A DNA stretch of 43,194 bases, taken from an uncultured Clostridia bacterium. Lineage in GTDB: Bacteria; Bacillota; Clostridia; Christensenellales; UBA1242. The notes under the pieces are model-generated. The model made no database searches and had not been told where the DNA came from. It saw only the letters and a program-made list of their open reading frames with translations. The first letter of the stretch is position 1. Every line of letters starts with the position of its first letter. Positions 23,073 to 30,540 of the stretch are shown here, piece by piece. The translations under genes and the position numbers were made by a program. The stretch is taken from the NCBI GenBank assembly GCA_930979925.1, contig CAKNIB010000009.1, forward strand, positions 1 through 43,194. The letters are read 5' to 3'.

Positions 23073-23420
23073 ATGAAGTTTAGTGAAACGCTTAAAAAGT
23101 TAAGGCAAAAGTAAAATCTTACGCAGAATAATTTGGCAAAAGATTTTTGTCGCACGAACCGCAATTTCTAAGTGGAAACCGACAATGGATATCCAAACAT
23201 TGAAAATTTAAAGATACTTCAAAATTATTTAATGCAACAATTGACAAACTAATCAGCGAAGAAAATATAAAAGTTAAAGAAGATTTGGATCTCAAAAGAT
23301 CTAAAGTCAATCATTATATCGCGTTTGCAGACCCTATACTCAGTGTTGTTTGCATAATTTGTCTATTCTTTATTGGAAATGTAAATTTGCATAGAGAGAT
23401 TATTAAACTTCAAACAGTTA
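23073..23420 (+). pseudogene. Degenerate paralogue of the 12678 HTH-membrane gene
   Basis: ATG 23073 (GAGAGGAG upstream) starts MKFSETLKKLRQK and hits a stop at once. Further frames give VARTAISKW-like residues and NGYPNIEN, then FNATIDKLISEENIKVKEDL, DLKRSKVNHYIAFADPILSV and VCIICLFFIGN. The order and wording match the 12678-13147 gene, with at least three frameshifts or stops. The upstream 60 bp, including GTGAGTGAAAGTGTCGTGAC, is nearly identical in both loci. Confidence 0.75.
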
Positions 23421-23494
23421 AGCCAAACCTCTATATAGTCGCACATATTTATTGTAAAGATTTTAAAAAATTGTAAAAGTTTTGTTAAAACAAT

Positions 23495-23538
23495 AAAAAA
23501 CTATGTGATGACAATCGCCTCGTCCGCTCATCACATAG
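23495..23538 (-). terminator. Terminator of the 24009-23609 pseudogene
   Basis: Eleven-base-pair stem CTATGTGATGA / TCATCACATAG (23501-23511 with 23528-23538), with six T following on the minus strand. Confidence 0.8.
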
Positions 23539-23608
23539 ATTAATTAAATAAGTCTCGCTTAGTTACAACCAAAGTTTTGCTTGATTTGCCTAAAAAATAC
23601 AAAATATT

Positions 23609-24009
23609 TTAACCAAGTTTTGGGAATTTAATATCCCCCTCTAGTATATATAGGTCAAATAGGTCGATATATGGTTTATTGATAGCTTTTGCATAATCAA
23701 AAACACGATTTAATCTCTTAAAATTGCCCTCTGCCTCATCAAGATAAAAAAATGACTAAATCACACTCAGAGACAATTTTTTGGTAATTTTTATCACTCA
23801 GATTGAAAGTTATTTCAAAAGATAAGTTTTTTGTTTGCTCATTTACATAAGAAAGAGCAAAATACTCGTCAAAAAAATGTGGACTTATTCGCTACTATAA
23901 AACGGTCAGGCTTATAATATTTTGCTATTTGCAAACTTAATAGAGCTACTCTTGTTCTGTAACCCATACCCTCATAGGTGTCATCAGTTGTAAAAATTGC
24001 TATTTTCAT
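23609..24009 (-). pseudogene. Conserved hypothetical gene with two poly-T frameshifts
   Basis: ATG 24009 (AAAGGAG upstream) reads MKIAIFTTDDTYEGMGYRTR, then VALLSLQIAKYYKPDRFIVA and breaks at a T7 run (near 23877). The next frame reads DEYFALSYVNEQTKNLSFEI.. CDLVIF and breaks at a second T run (near 23747). The last gives YLDEAEGNFKRLNRVFDYAK, then PYIDLFDLYILEG, ending at 23609. Removing one T at each run would restore about 133 aa. The fold looks like a nucleotide- or sugar-binding Rossmann-like protein (CDLVIFFYLDEAEG), but I do not know the family. It has its own terminator. Confidence 0.65.
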
Positions 24010-24116
24010 AATTTTTCTCCTTTATATGTTTTTAACGACTATTTTTGTATAAATATTTATTTTTAACGCATAATTTTCGGCGCCAGACACACAATAAATT
24101 ATAAAATATAACGTAT

Positions 24117-24294
24117 TGCGCAAGGTTATATGTATCCATTTAATTATACAATCTTTTAGAACTATACTTGACGTTTCAACTTTTGAATTCTTTTGTCCAG
24201 ACGTCTATAAAGATGTCGAGAACATCAAACTTTTAAAAAGCTTGAATGAAAAAGAAACCGAGGCAGTACTGACTCTTTTAAAACTTCGCAAGTA
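24117..24294 (+). pseudogene. 3' remnant of an unidentified coding gene
   Basis: The frame FRTILDVSTFEFFCPDVYKD, then VENIKLLKSLNEKETEAVLT and LLKLRK ends at TAA 24294. It looks like the C-terminus of a helical protein. No start, ribosome binding site or upstream domain is left. Confidence 0.4.
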
Positions 24295-24425
24295 AACTTT
24301 CTAATAGACATAGTACGTATATCCAAGCATATAATACAACTTTTTACGCAAATAGCAAGACAAAATTGCGGTGTTTTTTGCTATCTAACAAAATTCGACA
24401 AAAACATGCAAAATTCTCTAGCCTC

Positions 24426-24551
24426 CACTTAATAAAAGTGGCAATTCTGCCAAAAAAATTAAATGGACAAGGCACATTAAGTTGATTTTTTACATTTTCT
24501 TTGGTATAATACACTTAATAAAAGTGGCAATTCTGCAAAAAAAATTAAATG
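24426..24551. repeat. 40-bp direct repeat pair flanking a promoter
   Basis: 24426-24465 and 24512-24551 differ at one base of 40. Each contains the hairpin CACTT-AATAAA-AGTG and ends ATTAAATG. The second copy covers the transcription start and ribosome binding region of the ATPase gene; a promoter lies between the copies. Confidence 0.85.
24482..24510 (+). promoter_or_regulatory. Promoter of the AAA ATPase gene
   Basis: TTGATT (24482-24487), 17 bp, TATAAT (24505-24510). The transcript would begin inside the second 40-bp repeat. Confidence 0.75.
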
Positions 24552-24559
24552 AGGTTGTT

Positions 24560-25852
24560 ATGGAAATTGCAAGAAATAAATATTTAGACATGTTAAAAGT
24601 GAGAATGCACAATAGTTTTGTAAAAGTCATAACTGGCATAAGAAGATGTGGAAAGTCCTATCTGTTAAATGAGATTTTCTACAACTACCTATTAAAGCAA
24701 GGAGTAAATAAAGAGCATATTGTAAAATTTGCTTTTGACTCCGCAAAAGATCTATCTCTTATTGGCGAAAATTTGCAAGATTTAAGTAGAAACAAGCAGA
24801 AAGTAAATCCGCAAAAATTTATGGAATATATAGACTTAAAAATAAAAGATGGGAATATGTATTATCTTTTATTGGATGAAGTGCAAAATCTTGATTGCTT
24901 TGAGGCTGTGCTTAACGGTTATTTAAGAGAAAAAAATCTTGATGTTTATGTAACTGGTAGCAATTCTAAATTTTGGTCGCGTGATGTCTTAACTGAGTTT
25001 GCAGGTCGTGGCGATGAAATACATGTTTTGCCTCTTTCGTTCTCTGAGTTTTACGCCTGCTATGATGGTGACAAGGAGTATGCTTTTGACGATTATATGG
25101 TATATGGCGGACTACCTGCCATTGTTTCAATGAAAACTGACGAGCAAAAATCTACCTATTTAAGGACACAATTTCAAAACGTCTACTTAAAGGACATCGT
25201 TGAAAGACAGCATCTAAACAATGCCGAAAACATTGGGGAATTACTTAACATCATCGCGTCTGGGCTTTCTACCCTAACAAACCCTACTAAACTATCAAAT
25301 ACCTTTAAATCAGTAAAAAATGTAAATTTAAGTGCTACAACAATAGATAAATATATTGATTACATGCAAGATGCTTTTATCATTTCAAAAGTTAATAGAT
25401 ATGATGTTAAAGGCAAGAAATATATAAATACACCATATAAAATATACTTTGAAGATGTCGGGCTTAGAAATGCTAGACTTGATTTTAGACAAATTGAAAA
25501 TACTCACATAATGGAGAACATAATTTACAACGAACTGCGTTATCGCGGGTACAATGTTGATGTTGGGGTCGTTGAAGCTAGAGAGACTAAAGACGGCAAA
25601 ACACAACGAAAACAATTAGAAATCGATTTTGTCGCAAACCAAGGCAACAAGAGATATTATATCCAATCTGCATATGATATTCCAGATGAAGACAAAATGA
25701 GGCAAGAGACACAATCTTTTGATAAAACCAATGATTCTTTCAAAAAAATTATTATAATTGAAAAAAACATGAAGCCAAGGCGGAATGAAAAAGGCTATTT
25801 AATTATGGGGGTAAAAGAATTTTTACTAAACCCTAACAGTTTAGAATTTTAA
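24560..25852 (+). CDS. AAA_14 / DUF4143 ATP-binding protein
   Basis: 430-aa ATPase. ATG 24560 is chosen because GAGG lies 6 bases upstream and the longer frame (24482) runs through the promoter. Walker A is TGIRRCGKSYL (about 24-34). Walker B is YYLLLDEVQNL (about 101-111). The sensor region VTGSNSKFWS follows, then LPLSFSEFY and the DUF4143 half with YIDYMQDAFIISKVNRYD and the nuclease-like EIDFVANQGNKRYYIQSAY. These proteins are common in gut Firmicutes and Bacteroidetes as lone genes of unknown role; some resemble plasmid or defence ATPases. It stands at the border between accessory mosaic and core genes, with its own terminator. Confidence 0.9.
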   Translation: MEIARNKYLDMLKVRMHNSFVKVITGIRRCGKSYLLNEIFYNYLLKQGVNKEHIVKFAFDSAKDLSLIGENLQDLSRNKQKVNPQKFMEYIDLKIKDGNMYYLLLDEVQNLDCFEAVLNGYLREKNLDVYVTGSNSKFWSRDVLTEFAGRGDEIHVLPLSFSEFYACYDGDKEYAFDDYMVYGGLPAIVSMKTDEQKSTYLRTQFQNVYLKDIVERQHLNNAENIGELLNIIASGLSTLTNPTKLSNTFKSVKNVNLSATTIDKYIDYMQDAFIISKVNRYDVKGKKYINTPYKIYFEDVGLRNARLDFRQIENTHIMENIIYNELRYRGYNVDVGVVEARETKDGKTQRKQLEIDFVANQGNKRYYIQSAYDIPDEDKMRQETQSFDKTNDSFKKIIIIEKNMKPRRNEKGYLIMGVKEFLLNPNSLEF

Positions 25853-25903
25853 GCATAAAAAGGAAAAAAATGCTATAAAATTTTTAAATTACCAATAAAA
25901 TAT

Positions 25904-25936
25904 AAAAAAAATCGCGAGAATTTCGCGATTTTTTGT
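25904..25936. terminator. Bidirectional terminator between ATPase and tilS
   Basis: ATCGCGA-GAATT-TCGCGAT (25911-25929) flanked by A7 and T6. It can stop both the plus-strand ATPase and minus-strand tilS transcripts. Confidence 0.88.
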
Positions 25937-26045
25937 TTATTTTTGTTGTTTTTATTGCTTTTTTTGTTTTTATATTTTTTCTTACTTTTTTAAAGTTATT
26001 AGCTTTTTATACCAATTTTTAAATCTATTAATATTGCCAAACTAT

Positions 26046-27374
26046 TTACTTTTTAATTTCTACAAGATAAGCGGTTGGAGCATCCTCAACCTTTACTTTA
26101 TCTGATATCTCTACTCCAGCGATAGCATATATCTCATTGCCTGAGGCAAGTACTGGAATACTATCTCTAAGCCTTGATGGTATTTTTTTGTCTATAAGGT
26201 AGGACTTTAATTTTTTGCTACCTCCACCAAACTTAGTGAAGATGTCACCCTCCTGTCTGAAACGCCAAACCGCGTCTTTTGGTACTTTTCTATAATCAAG
26301 CACGAGTTGTCCTTCGTTGGTCGCGAACTCTTTGACGCGTTTTACAACTAATTTTTGTCCATTTGGAAGGTCAAACTCTCCACACTTGAAAGGCGCTTCA
26401 AAAGTCGCTTTTTCTTCATGGCGATTGTAAATTGTCAAATAATCATACTCTTTTACGGCAACTGCCTCAAAAGGAAGAGATATTTTCTTTCCATTTTCGC
26501 CGTTTAATGCAAGATTTTTAATAGCATCTATGTGGCGTTTCTCAATATCTTGGGTAATACCTATTGATTTAACTGCTCTAAAGATTGTTCTTATCACAAT
26601 GGCATTATCATAGAGAAAATATGAGATTGGGATGCGAACCAGCTTGTCCTCAGCAATAATTGCATCAGCGTAAATTTGCTTGTTTATATAGTCGTCGTCT
26701 TCCTTGACAGCCTGACCAAAGTTGACTATTGCCTGCACGGCGTTTGGCCAGCGAGACACAATATTTTTCATGATTACATTTCTCACAAAATTACGATTGT
26801 ATGTGATATCGTCATTTGTGTAATCGTCTACATAATCAAGGTGATTTTCGTCTAAATACTGATAGATATCTTCTTTTGAGGTATTTAAAAATGGTCTAAC
26901 ATATATGCGGTCAGATATAGCAGTCATTCCTCGCGCGCCAGCCACGCCACTACCGCGGAAGATGTGCATAAGTATGGTCTCCGCTTGGTCAGACATATGA
27001 TGTGCAAGCGCTATTTTGTCAACAAGTCCCTTTTGCACCAGCGATTTAAATACTCCATATCTTGCATCGCGAGCTGCTGTCTCTAGGCTTAATCCTCTTT
27101 CTCTTGCAATCTTTGGTGCGTCCACGCGGAACTTATAATACCTCACTCCCAGCTCTTTTGCTTTCTCTTTAACAAAATCGGCATCCATATAGCTATTTTC
27201 GCGTATTTCATGGTCAACATGGATAGCAACAACCTCGATGTCAAATTTCTCTTGATTTTTGGCAAGATAATGTAAGAGCGCGATAGAGTCGCTTCCACCA
27301 CTACAACCAACTCCTATAATCTCTCCCCGTTTAAATAATTTGTTCTTTGTAATAAACTCCTCGCATGATAACAT
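26046..27374 (-). CDS. tilS: tRNA(Ile)-lysidine synthase
   Basis: 442 aa. Converts C34 of the CAU-anticodon tRNA-Ile to lysidine with ATP and lysine, so that AUA codons are read correctly; essential in most bacteria. The N-type ATP pyrophosphatase loop is VGCSGGSDSIAL (SGGSDS, residues 25-30). Further family marks are VVAIHVDHEIRENS (48-61), KIALAHHMSDQAETILMHIFRG (about 119-140) and RPFLNTSKEDIYQYL. The C-terminal domain includes WRFRQEGDIFTKFGGGSKKL and the KSYLIDKKIP motif. Full length. In Bacillus tilS lies near spoIIE; here spoIIE is also close (30.5-32.8 kb). Confidence 0.96.
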   Translation of the reverse strand: MLSCEEFITKNKLFKRGEIIGVGCSGGSDSIALLHYLAKNQEKFDIEVVAIHVDHEIRENSYMDADFVKEKAKELGVRYYKFRVDAPKIARERGLSLETAARDARYGVFKSLVQKGLVDKIALAHHMSDQAETILMHIFRGSGVAGARGMTAISDRIYVRPFLNTSKEDIYQYLDENHLDYVDDYTNDDITYNRNFVRNVIMKNIVSRWPNAVQAIVNFGQAVKEDDDYINKQIYADAIIAEDKLVRIPISYFLYDNAIVIRTIFRAVKSIGITQDIEKRHIDAIKNLALNGENGKKISLPFEAVAVKEYDYLTIYNRHEEKATFEAPFKCGEFDLPNGQKLVVKRVKEFATNEGQLVLDYRKVPKDAVWRFRQEGDIFTKFGGGSKKLKSYLIDKKIPSRLRDSIPVLASGNEIYAIAGVEISDKVKVEDAPTAYLVEIKK

Positions 27375-27421
27375 AGTTTTCTCCTCAAGCAGGCGTCCTC
27401 GCCCGCATTTTTGTCAAAGAT

Positions 27422-27450
27422 ATTATACAATAAAGAAGACTTAAGTGCAA
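27422..27450 (-). promoter_or_regulatory. tilS promoter
   Basis: Minus strand TTGCAC (27450-27445), 17 bp, TATAAT (27427-27422). The leader holds a small GC-rich hairpin (GGCG/CGCC) before GGAG and the ATG. Confidence 0.7.
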
Positions 27451-27629
27451 TATAAAGAAGAAATAATTTTTAAAAATTTATAAAAAACAAGAAAAATTTT
27501 AATAAAAAACGTTGAAAAACGTTAAAAATTGTCTATTTTTGTTATTTGAAAAATTTTAAACCTTTTTTACATGCAAAAAGAAAATGATTCTTTAATGTGT
27601 CTTTCTTTGATTTTGCAGACTGACTTTTC

Positions 27630-27658
27630 TTGACAGCGCTACTCAATTGTGTTAAACT
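27630..27658 (+). promoter_or_regulatory. thyA promoter
   Basis: TTGACA (27630-27635), 17 bp, TAAACT (27653-27658), then GGGAGGGG 10 bases ahead of the ATG at 27683. The remaining 27451-27629 is AT-rich and featureless. Confidence 0.75.
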
Positions 27659-27682
27659 TAATCTTAAAAAGGGAGGGGAAAA

Positions 27683-28861
27683 ATGAGTAGAGCTGACTAT
27701 ATCTATCTTAAAACAACAAATAGAATTTTAGAGGAAGGTAGCTGGGATACCAACATGATTGTGCGTCCAAAATGGGAGGATGGTACGCCTGCACATGCAG
27801 CAAAAATCTTTAATGTAAACAATACATACAAACTGGCTGACGAAATGCCTATTGTAACATTGCGAAATACAAACTGGAAAGCTGCCATTGATGAGATTAT
27901 TTGGATTTGGGTTAAAAAGAGCAACAACATAAACGATCTCAACAGTCACATTTGGGACCAATGGGCAGACGAGAGTGGGTCTATTGGCGAGGCGTACGGC
28001 GCTCAAGCAAGAAAGAAGGCGATTTACAAAGAAGGTATGTTTGACCAAATAGACAGAGTTATTTACTATCTAAAAAATCAACCTGCTTTTAGAAGCATGA
28101 TAACTGAGATATTCGTCCATGAAGATTTACATAAAATGCACCTCTATCCTTGCGTGCATGGCATGAACTTTGATGTTACTGACGGCAAGTTAAACCTATT
28201 TTTAAACCAAAGGTCAAACGACACTTTGGCTGCTGGCAGTTGGAATGTTGTCCAGTACTCAGCGCTTGTGTATATGCTCGCTCAAGTTTGCGGGCTTGAG
28301 CCAGGCATGCTTGCTCATGAGGTTGTAAATGCGCATATCTATGATAGACACGTACCTTTTATCGTCCATATCACTTTCTCGCGCGCAAAAGAGTTGCAAA
28401 GACGCATAGAAAACTTAGACGCCTGCCAGCTTATCTCTCTTGTAGGACGTCCTGAGGCTAAAACGAAATTTGAGAGATTCCAAAATGAGCTTTTAAAAGA
28501 GCATATAGAGTTTGAAAAGCTTATTGCAGAGGCAAAAGAGCTTGAGAAAGCCGGGCTTGTTGACGCCAAAGCCTATCAAGAGTACACGAAAAAGATTGTA
28601 GAAACCAGCCAATTTGAGCGCGCAAAGTATATAATTGACACCATGGCTGACAACCCTGAATTTGAAAAAATATTAGGCTATAAATCACCGCGCCTAATAT
28701 TAGATAAAAACGTAACAGATTATTACGACTTTATTTCGCCTAAAACACGAGACAGTCAAGGCAAGATAGTTGACAATCCTGAGAGCAGTTTCTCGGTTGA
28801 AGACTACTCGCCCGAAACTGAAGGCGTTAAACTAGAAGCCAGAGTTCCAGTGGCGGAGTAG
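27683..28861 (+). CDS. thyA: Thymidylate synthase, long divergent form
   Basis: 392 aa. Methylates dUMP to dTMP with methylene-tetrahydrofolate. The active-site Cys is C157 in LYPCVHGMNFDV (154-165), where most ThyA have PPCH. The dUMP-binding block is LNQRSNDTLAAGSWN, against the usual RS.D..LG.PFN. HEVVNAHIYDRHV (212-224) is the canonical N.H.Y..H motif, and WDQWADESGSIGEAYG (91-106) corresponds to W...d..G.iG..YG. The C-terminus SVEDYSPETEGVKL fits the closing DF.l.gY segment. Between about 232 and 360 there is an extra, mostly helical and charged block, so the enzyme is some 110-130 residues longer than a normal 264-aa ThyA. Divergent but with key residues present. Confidence 0.88.
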   Translation: MSRADYIYLKTTNRILEEGSWDTNMIVRPKWEDGTPAHAAKIFNVNNTYKLADEMPIVTLRNTNWKAAIDEIIWIWVKKSNNINDLNSHIWDQWADESGSIGEAYGAQARKKAIYKEGMFDQIDRVIYYLKNQPAFRSMITEIFVHEDLHKMHLYPCVHGMNFDVTDGKLNLFLNQRSNDTLAAGSWNVVQYSALVYMLAQVCGLEPGMLAHEVVNAHIYDRHVPFIVHITFSRAKELQRRIENLDACQLISLVGRPEAKTKFERFQNELLKEHIEFEKLIAEAKELEKAGLVDAKAYQEYTKKIVETSQFERAKYIIDTMADNPEFEKILGYKSPRLILDKNVTDYYDFISPKTRDSQGKIVDNPESSFSVEDYSPETEGVKLEARVPVAE

Positions 28862-28863
28862 AT

Positions 28864-29081
28864 ATAGTATCTTTGCTTAAACCAACATATCAGTATCAAA
28901 TCTAAACAAATCCACTAACTTGCTATTGCGCTGCTACTATTGAAACATTGAATATAGTATCTTGATTTAATTCATACCAGCCTAAAAATTCTGCATCACT
29001 TGGATTAGAGGAAGCAGCGGAATAATATTTGCTATCATTAATTCCCGTGTTGCTTGTTACTGTCATATCAAAAGGGGTTAC
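28864..29081 (-). pseudogene. Silent C-terminal copies of the secreted-protein gene
   Basis: Directly behind the 29934-29086 gene, the minus strand encodes TPFDMTVTSNTGINDSKYYS, then AEFLGWYELNQDTIFN and VSIVAAQ (29081-28923). This parallels the gene's own end DMTVKSNTGINESIYY..DFLGWYELTQDTVFNI. A third, shorter echo of the same 3' sequence (28864-28905, TATAGTATCTT..ATCAGTATCAA) lies next to the thyA end. None has a start. Confidence 0.7.
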
Positions 29082-29085
29082 AATG

Positions 29086-29934
29086 TTACATATGAAGTTC
29101 TATTGTAATATTAAATACAGTATCTTGAGTTAATTCATACCAACCTAAAAAATCAGTATCAACATTAGTATTTCCAACATAATAAATGCTTTCGTTTATT
29201 CCTGTATTGCTTTTTACTGTCATATCTATAGGATCGGTAATCATCCTTGTTAATTTTGAACCTGTTCCTCCAAATGCTATTCTTGTGACATTATTTAAAA
29301 CTATTACTTGGTCCTCTCCATAATTTTTTATATAGCGTGTAAAATCTTCATCGTCATTAATTGCTATATAGATATCCTCTACGTTTAGCCCGCTATAAGT
29401 AACATTAATAGTGGCAGTATATGAAGGTATTTCTTCAAAAATTATACTTATATCTGATAAATCAACTAAAGAGCCCTGTGGACAGCTAACTTCAATCGCA
29501 AGTGTTGCTGTAGGTTGCGTTGATGATGTAATTGTCTCACCCGTACCTGCAGGAATTTCTGTGATTGATGGAGAAACGGTTACATTCGCCTCACTCCCAG
29601 CATACGAGGCACTTATGTTGTATTCTTTTTCTGTTGTGTTTATGATATCAAAATATAAAGTAAACGAGCCATAGTTGTTCGTAATCGTTGAAATAGATAA
29701 ATTAAAATTATTGTTTATATACCCAGGCATAAAATTTTCTATTGATTGCTCTTCTGTATAATTATCATTTTTTATTCTTACATCGCTTACCCATAAACTT
29801 TTATCATCTATTTGGAAATTAATGCTTCCTTCTAGATTTATCGTTTGTTGCAAGGCATAAACTCCTACAACCATTATAGATAACATCATCACAAATGCGG
29901 TTACAAATGAAATTAATTTTAATTTTATTGACAT
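29086..29934 (-). CDS. Secreted TasA/camelysin-like protein (282 aa)
   Basis: N-terminal signal peptide MSIKLKLISFVTAFVMMLSI, then MVVGVYAL and a mature start QQTINLEGSINFQI. Core residues 40-180 (DKSLWVSDVRI, PGYINNNFNLSIST, GSFTLYFDIINTTEKEYN, VSPSITEIPAGTGETIT, DLSDISIIFEEIP) match those of the protein at 38043-39266, defining a paralogous pair. A beta-sandwich layout with lateral strands recalls TasA/SipW-dependent matrix proteins, but no SipW is in view. The C-terminal domain (residues 180-282, ending DFLGWYELTQDTVFNITIE) has no repeats. RBS AAAGGAG at 29942-29948. The leader carries the G8 promoter, overlapping hairpins and a possible pseudoknot. Confidence 0.75.
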   Translation of the reverse strand: MSIKLKLISFVTAFVMMLSIMVVGVYALQQTINLEGSINFQIDDKSLWVSDVRIKNDNYTEEQSIENFMPGYINNNFNLSISTITNNYGSFTLYFDIINTTEKEYNISASYAGSEANVTVSPSITEIPAGTGETITSSTQPTATLAIEVSCPQGSLVDLSDISIIFEEIPSYTATINVTYSGLNVEDIYIAINDDEDFTRYIKNYGEDQVIVLNNVTRIAFGGTGSKLTRMITDPIDMTVKSNTGINESIYYVGNTNVDTDFLGWYELTQDTVFNITIELHM

Positions 29935-29951
29935 ATTTTTTCTCCTTTCCT

Positions 29952-29991
29952 TAGTATTTGGAAAATCTTGCTTTTAATACTATGATTTTCC
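29952..29991 (-). promoter_or_regulatory. Potential pseudoknot just upstream of the RBS
   Basis: On the minus strand the order is a GGAAAATC, b TAGTATT, a' GATTTTCC, b' AATACTA (29991 to 29952), where a pairs with a' (8 bp) and b with b' (7 bp), an H-type pseudoknot. The AAAGGAG ribosome binding site starts 4 bases after b'. The same order exists upstream of the paralogue (39328 to 39288). Confidence 0.6.
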
Positions 29992-30025
29992 ACTTTATAT
30001 ATATTTTAATTATTTAAGATATTAG

Positions 30026-30057
30026 TATCACGAGAGTGACGCTATTATGGCGTCAAA
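30026..30057 (-). promoter_or_regulatory. Overlapping hairpins / operator in the leader
   Basis: Plus-strand text TCAC-gaga-GTGA and TGACGC-tattatg-GCGTCA share the bases GTGAC, so the two stems exclude each other. The same module (GTCAC-agtg-GTGAC and TGACG..CGTCA, 39365-39395) precedes the paralogous gene, with changed loop bases. Confidence 0.6.
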
Positions 30058-30155
30058 CCGCTTAACGAATTTTATTTTTTAAGTTTTAATACTTTTTTGC
30101 GCCTTCGGCGCTAGCTAAAAAATGAAAAATTATATATTTCTAGTAAAGTTAATTT

Positions 30156-30183
30156 ATTGTACCCCCCCCGAATTTTTTGTCAA
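30156..30183 (-). promoter_or_regulatory. Promoter with G8 tract in the spacer
   Basis: Minus strand TTGACA (30183-30178), 16-bp spacer containing eight G, TACAAT (30161-30156). The transcript would carry a leader of about 215 nt before the secreted-protein gene. Identical arrangement at 39635-39662. Confidence 0.8.
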
Positions 30184-30438
30184 GCGATTTGACGCATTTT
30201 TTAAAGAAAATTAAAATTGCTTAGTTGTAAAATTAAAATCACCCCTTGCGGGTCCGCATTACGACGAAAATTCTAGAAGAATTTTCTAGGAGGTGGAAGG
30301 GGAGCTGGGAGGGAAACCAAAAACACTTTGAGAGGTACTCGTAAAAGTGTGGTCCATAGCGGTTAGGCGTTAGCCGTGCCGCGTTATGGATTTGGTGTCA
30401 CCCCAAGAGTCAAGCAAAATTGCGTCATTTTTTAAAGT
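30179..30438. repeat. Direct repeat flanking the structured block
   Basis: GTCAAGCGATTTGACGCATT (30179 on) and GTCAAGCAAAATTGCGTCAT (30409 on), both ending TTTTTTAAAG. A third partial copy, GTCAAGCAAAATTGCGTTAT, starts at 39658 beside the other G8 promoter. Confidence 0.7.
30240..30405. ncRNA. GC-richer structured block with three-way junction
   Basis: An outer stem ACCAAA/TTTGGT (30316-30321 with 30391-30396) encloses arm 1, ACACTTT/AAAGTGT (30323-30350), and arm 2, TCCATA-GCGG/CCGC-gt-TATGGA (30353-30390), with a GGC-GTTA-GCC tip. A separate hairpin GAAAATTC/GAATTTTC (30266-30286) precedes. The block is bounded by TCACCCC direct repeats (30239-30245, 30398-30404) and lies between two copies of GTCAAGC..TTTTTTAAAG. 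The higher GC and compact fold suggest a structured RNA or a small mobile insertion. Strand is undetermined. The gene-less span 29935-30538 is fully covered by this and the leader elements. Confidence 0.5.
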
Positions 30439-30514
30439 TTGTTGAAAATATTATAAAATTTTAAAAATATTGTTTTTCTTTTGTGTGATTTTATTATAGA
30501 TAACATTTATTTTT

Positions 30515-30540
30515 AAGAAAAAGGACATATGCCCTTTTTT
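30515..30540 (-). terminator. spoIIE terminator overlapping its stop codon
   Basis: AAAAAGG-ACATATGC-CCTTTTT (30518-30539). On the minus strand the stem is followed by TTTTTCTT. Confidence 0.7.

Noticed and set aside
29934..30240. Cyclic di-GMP riboswitch in the leader
   Set aside because: The conserved GGGCAAACC- and tetraloop-receptor-type elements of the known c-di-GMP-I class are absent.
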